DNA from: CAYNEL01 sp964396225
GTDB lineage: Bacteria; Patescibacteriota; Minisyncoccia; Moranbacterales; UBA1568
NCBI GenBank assembly: GCA_964396225.1
Contig: CAYNEL010000008.1
Coordinates: 1-29,877, forward strand
Direction: 5' to 3'
DNA: 29,877 nucleotides
Shown: piece by piece, positions 27,569-29,877 of the stretch
How the letters are laid out: each line of letters begins with the position of its first letter
Numbering within the stretch: the stretch's first letter is position 1
The notes under the pieces: generated by a model
Databases searched by the model: none
What the model saw: only the letters and a program-made list of their open reading frames with translations
Told to the model about the DNA's origin: nothing
Program-made: the position numbers and the translations under genes

Positions 27569-27605
27569 AGGGTTTCCGGTTTGGGTGTTAAAAATGTTTC
27601 CGGGA

Positions 27606-29024
27606 TCAGAGGTTACGGCGGCGACGGAGGACGACGCCCAGCGTCTTCAGGCACAAGATGAAGTCGAGTTTGAGCGACCAGTGCTCGATGTAGAAGACGT
27701 CCAGACGGTATTCGTCCTCGAAGGACAGGTCTGACCGGCCGGCCACCTGGGCCATGCCGGTGATCCCGGGCTTGATGGTAAGGAGGCGGCGGTGGTATTC
27801 CTCGTACTTCTCCACCTCGCGCTTCTGGTGCGGCCGCGGGCCGACCAGACTCATGTTGCCGATGAGGACGTTCCAGAACTGGGGCAGCTCGTCGAGCGAG
27901 TAACGCTCGAGGAAGGCGCCTACGACCATCTTACGCGGGTCGTCCTTGATCTTGTAGAGGACATCGTCGCGGACGTTCTTCTCCGCGATGAGTTTCTGCT
28001 CGAACTCCAGGGCCTCCTTCCATTTCGGATTGTCCTTGGTGATGCAGTACTCCCACTTCATATAGCGGAACTTGTAGACGAAGAACGGCTCGCCGTTCTC
28101 ACCGATGCGCTCATTCTTGTAGATGGCCGGCCCATCCTTGTCCTCGAGCTTGATGAGGAGGGCGAAGAGGAGAAGGAAAGGCGAGAGGAGGACGAGCATC
28201 ACGGACGAGACGAGGATATCCATCGAGCGCTTGAGGATCTTGCCCCAGCCGTCGAGCGGGGTGTGCTCGATCTCGATCATCGGCTCACCGCCAAAGAGGC
28301 GCATCGAAAGACGCGAGGTCTGGAGGGTGGTGGGCAGGTACTTGTAGGTGATGTTGTGGATCTGGCAGTAGTCGAGGAGCTTGGCCTGCTCGTCGTCGGT
28401 GATGGTGGGGTCGCAGACGATCACTTCGTCCACGCCCTTGTTCTTGCGGATCTGCTTGATCTCGGTGAGGCTCGGGTTCGGCAGCTTGGCCACCACCTTG
28501 TAGCCAAGCGAGGGGTTGTGGCGGATGGTCTTCTTCAGGTAGTCGGCCTTGCCGTTGCCGCCGATGAGCACCACCCGATAGACCCCCATGCCACGGTGGA
28601 CAAGGAGCCATTTCTGGACGGCCTGGAGGAGGGTGCGCGCTAGCGTCACATAGAGCACCACGAAACCCCAGCCGGCCACGATGATGAAACGTGAGGCGAA
28701 CCACTCGCGTTTCAGGAAGATGGCGATGATGACGATCACCAGGACGAGGGAAGTGGCCTTGAAGACCCGCACCGCCTCGCGGCTGAAGCGGTCGGTCACC
28801 CGGACGGAATAGAGACCCTCCAGGGCGTAGACGAGAAGGAAGAGCGGGGCCACCATGAGGGTCACCCGGAGGTAGTCGTCGAAAGCCACGTTGTAGAGCG
28901 TCGTCCGGTAGGCCACGATCTCGGGGATGTTCCGGACGGCGTAGGCCGACAGCGAAGCCAGCACCACCATGAGGAAGTCAAGCGGCACGAGGACGGCGCT
29001 GAAAGCCAGTTCCGAGCGTTTCAT
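27606..29024 (-). CDS. Polyprenyl-phosphate sugar-1-phosphate transferase (WbaP/CpsE type)
   Basis: A 472-residue initiating glycosyl-1-phosphate transferase that loads the first sugar onto undecaprenyl phosphate. The N-terminal four to five TM helices (about 8-130) are followed by a CoA-binding-like Rossmann domain (about 145-245, [20 protein letters not shown]). The C-terminal bacterial sugar transferase domain begins [20 protein letters not shown] and contains [44 protein letters not shown] and [20 protein letters not shown]. The ATG at 29024 gives MKRSELAF; the frame upstream is RNase P sequence. The promoter -10 is only seven bases from the ATG, so the mRNA may be leaderless. Confidence 0.95.
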   Translation of the reverse strand: MKRSELAFSAVLVPLDFLMVVLASLSAYAVRNIPEIVAYRTTLYNVAFDDYLRVTLMVAPLFLLVYALEGLYSVRVTDRFSREAVRVFKATSLVLVIVIIAIFLKREWFASRFIIVAGWGFVVLYVTLARTLLQAVQKWLLVHRGMGVYRVVLIGGNGKADYLKKTIRHNPSLGYKVVAKLPNPSLTEIKQIRKNKGVDEVIVCDPTITDDEQAKLLDYCQIHNITYKYLPTTLQTSRLSMRLFGGEPMIEIEHTPLDGWGKILKRSMDILVSSVMLVLLSPFLLLFALLIKLEDKDGPAIYKNERIGENGEPFFVYKFRYMKWEYCITKDNPKWKEALEFEQKLIAEKNVRDDVLYKIKDDPRKMVVGAFLERYSLDELPQFWNVLIGNMSLVGPRPHQKREVEKYEEYHRRLLTIKPGITGMAQVAGRSDLSFEDEYRLDVFYIEHWSLKLDFILCLKTLGVVLRRRRNL

Positions 29025-29031
29025 GGGAGTA

Positions 29032-29040
29032 ATTGTAACA
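29032..29040 (-). promoter_or_regulatory. Extended -10 promoter next to the sugar transferase start
   Basis: Minus-strand TGTTACAAT (29040-29032). The start codon begins eight bases downstream, so the predicted transcript would start at or within a base or two of the ATG. There is no good -35. Confidence 0.55.
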
Positions 29041-29058
29041 CGGGAGGACGGACGCGGA

Positions 29059-29091
29059 CGGAGCCGCCCCGGTGGGGAGCGGCTCCGGCGT
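29059..29091 (-). terminator. G+C-rich stem-loop after RNase P RNA
   Basis: Minus-strand CGGAGCCGC-t-CCCC / GGGGCGGCTCCG with loop ACC, no T-run. It is probably the 3' end structure of the rnpB transcript. Confidence 0.5.
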
Positions 29092-29103
29092 CGGTCTTGA
29101 ACG

Positions 29104-29511
29104 CACGGTTTATGGAAACGGGCCTGTAAGCCGGATTCTGTCCCCCGCCGCCGTTGCCGGCACACGGGGCGACCGCCATTTCTCTGGGCCCGGCGTCGCC
29201 GTCGGGCTCAAGCGGTTCTTCCGCCATCCATGGGGTGGCGGACGCGACCTTGCACCCGGGTAAGGATTTGGCCGTTTCACCCCCGACGTCACCGTCGGGA
29301 CTCATCCCACTGTGAAGCGGGATGGCCGGCCCTTTCGGGCCAAGCCGTCTCTGTTCGCACCTCTCGCTCTCCCCCGCCCGAAGACGGGAGGTCGCGTGAC
29401 AGGGATTACCTGCTACCTGGAACCGGCGCTCGCGCGCCGGCTAGGTGTCCGGACTTTCCTCCCTCCGCCGGAAGCGGAGAGCGGCGGTCCGGCCTGCCTC
29501 CATAAACCGTG
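29104..29511 (-). ncRNA. rnpB: RNase P RNA (bacterial class A)
   Basis: The catalytic RNA that trims 5' leaders of tRNA precursors. Its ends pair as a 12-bp P1 helix (CACGGTTTATGG with CCATAAACCGTG). The universal core is present on the minus strand: GGAGGAAAGTCCGGAC (5' side of P4), CAGGTAGCAGGTAA, GGGTGAAACGGCC, CCGCTTGAGCC, CCCAGAGAAATGGCGG, and ACAGAATCCGGCTTACAGGCC (3' side of P4). The length is about 408 bases, normal for class A. It is preceded by its own promoter and follows pheT by about 70 bases. Confidence 0.95.
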
Positions 29512-29544
29512 TTTTCAAGGAAACTGTCTGTTCTAGGCTGCACT

Positions 29545-29573
29545 ACCATAACACGGAAAACCGCTCCTGGCAA
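29545..29573 (-). promoter_or_regulatory. Sigma70 promoter of rnpB
   Basis: Minus-strand TTGCCA (29573-29568), 17-base spacer, TATGGT (29550-29545). The predicted start is about 30 bases before the P1 helix, so a short 5' trim is expected. Confidence 0.65.
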
Positions 29574-29581
29574 GGGTCCGG

Positions 29582-29877
29582 TCAGCGCCGGACGGTGGCG
29601 CCGGTTTTCTCCTCCACGGCCCGGATGAGGGCGGAGAGGGCCTGATCGGCCTCCTCACCGGTAAGCGTCCGATCGGGAGCGCCAAGCGAGAGATGGAAGG
29701 CCAGGCTCCGCTTACCACCTTCCCGGTACTCGTCGAAGGCTTCGACCGAACGGAGGAGTCCCCCGCCCGCGGCCCGGAGGGCGGCCGTCACGGCGGCGAC
29801 CGTCACGCGCTCGGACACGAAGAAGGCCGCGTCCCGAAGGACCGCCGGATGGCGTGGAGCAGGAATGAACGCGGGAC
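29582..29877 (-). CDS. pheT: Phenylalanyl-tRNA synthetase beta subunit, C-terminal part
   Basis: Only the last 98 residues are in the window. They form the FDX-ACB (ferredoxin-fold anticodon-binding) domain at the PheT C-terminus: PAFIPAPRHPAVLRDAAFFV, LLRSVEAFDEYREGGKRSLA, FHLSLGAPDRTLTGEEADQA and ending KTGATVRR. PheT pairs with PheS in an (alpha-beta)2 enzyme that charges tRNA-Phe; this domain grips the anticodon region. The stop is TGA at 29584-29582. The upstream part runs out of the window. Confidence 0.95.
   Translation of the reverse strand, partial: PAFIPAPRHPAVLRDAAFFVSERVTVAAVTAALRAAGGGLLRSVEAFDEYREGGKRSLAFHLSLGAPDRTLTGEEADQALSALIRAVEEKTGATVRR

Noticed and set aside
25544..27661. 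705-codon plus-strand open frame opposite glycosyltransferase B and its neighbours
   Set aside because: It crosses four minus-strand genes with clear domain motifs and shows no recognisable domain itself; a high-G+C shadow.

Overview
This is a G+C-rich window from what looks like a streamlined bacterial genome. Every supported gene lies on the minus strand, so transcription runs from position 29877 toward 1. I suspect the Candidate Phyla Radiation (Patescibacteria) for several reasons: very tight packing, a pair of multi-TM histidine kinases whose N-termini begin MLVC-W-D, a stand-alone GIY-YIG mini-gene at a tRNA, many small cysteine-bearing single-TM proteins, and a nearly complete absence of Shine-Dalgarno (SD) sequences before core genes. 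I recognise this style rather than proving it; no rRNA is present and the lineage within the phylum is unknown.

Layout in transcription order. (i) 29877-29104: the 3' end of pheT, then the RNase P RNA with its own promoter. (ii) 29024-22084: a cell-envelope block with a polyprenyl-phosphate sugar transferase, a cysteine-containing anchored protein, a small holin-like membrane protein, two GT4 glycosyltransferases flanking a Wzz-like protein, and a secreted, extremely acidic coiled-coil protein. (iii) 21997-20315: a RimI-like acetyltransferase, an unknown soluble protein preceded by a 20-codon leader ORF, and an anchored protein with regular cysteine spacing. (iv) 20090-14437: a PQ-loop-like membrane protein, a SET-domain methyltransferase, two tandem paralogous histidine kinases and a response regulator made of two receiver domains. 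The start of this block is a low-G+C island whose edge falls inside the first kinase. (v) 14342-12181: aspS (without the GAD domain) and a hemerythrin-like protein. (vi) 12055-7597: the rod-shape operon mreB-mreC-mreD-mrdA. (vii) 7490-3509: greA, lysS, idi, serS. (viii) 3415-1: a DUF218/YdcF-like protein, a two-TM mini-protein, a tRNA-Lys locus invaded by a GIY-YIG nuclease gene, a BNR-repeat lipoprotein, and frr.

Functionally, the window joins translation (PheRS, SerRS, LysRS, AspRS, RRF, RNase P, tRNA-Lys), transcription elongation (GreA), cell-shape control (MreBCD/PBP2), surface glycan assembly and one signal-transduction locus. The most unusual items are: the tRNA-Lys/GIY-YIG arrangement, in which the nuclease stop codon lies inside the intact tRNA and a decayed tRNA copy precedes it; a split between SD-led accessory genes and SD-less core genes with T just before ATG; promoter-plus-leader-terminator arrangements before greA, mreB and the DUF218 gene; and the mosaic signalling locus carrying a SET methyltransferase. 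No gene-free stretch exceeds about 200 bases. No plus-strand gene, CRISPR array or insertion sequence was seen. All promoter, terminator and codon calls were made by eye.
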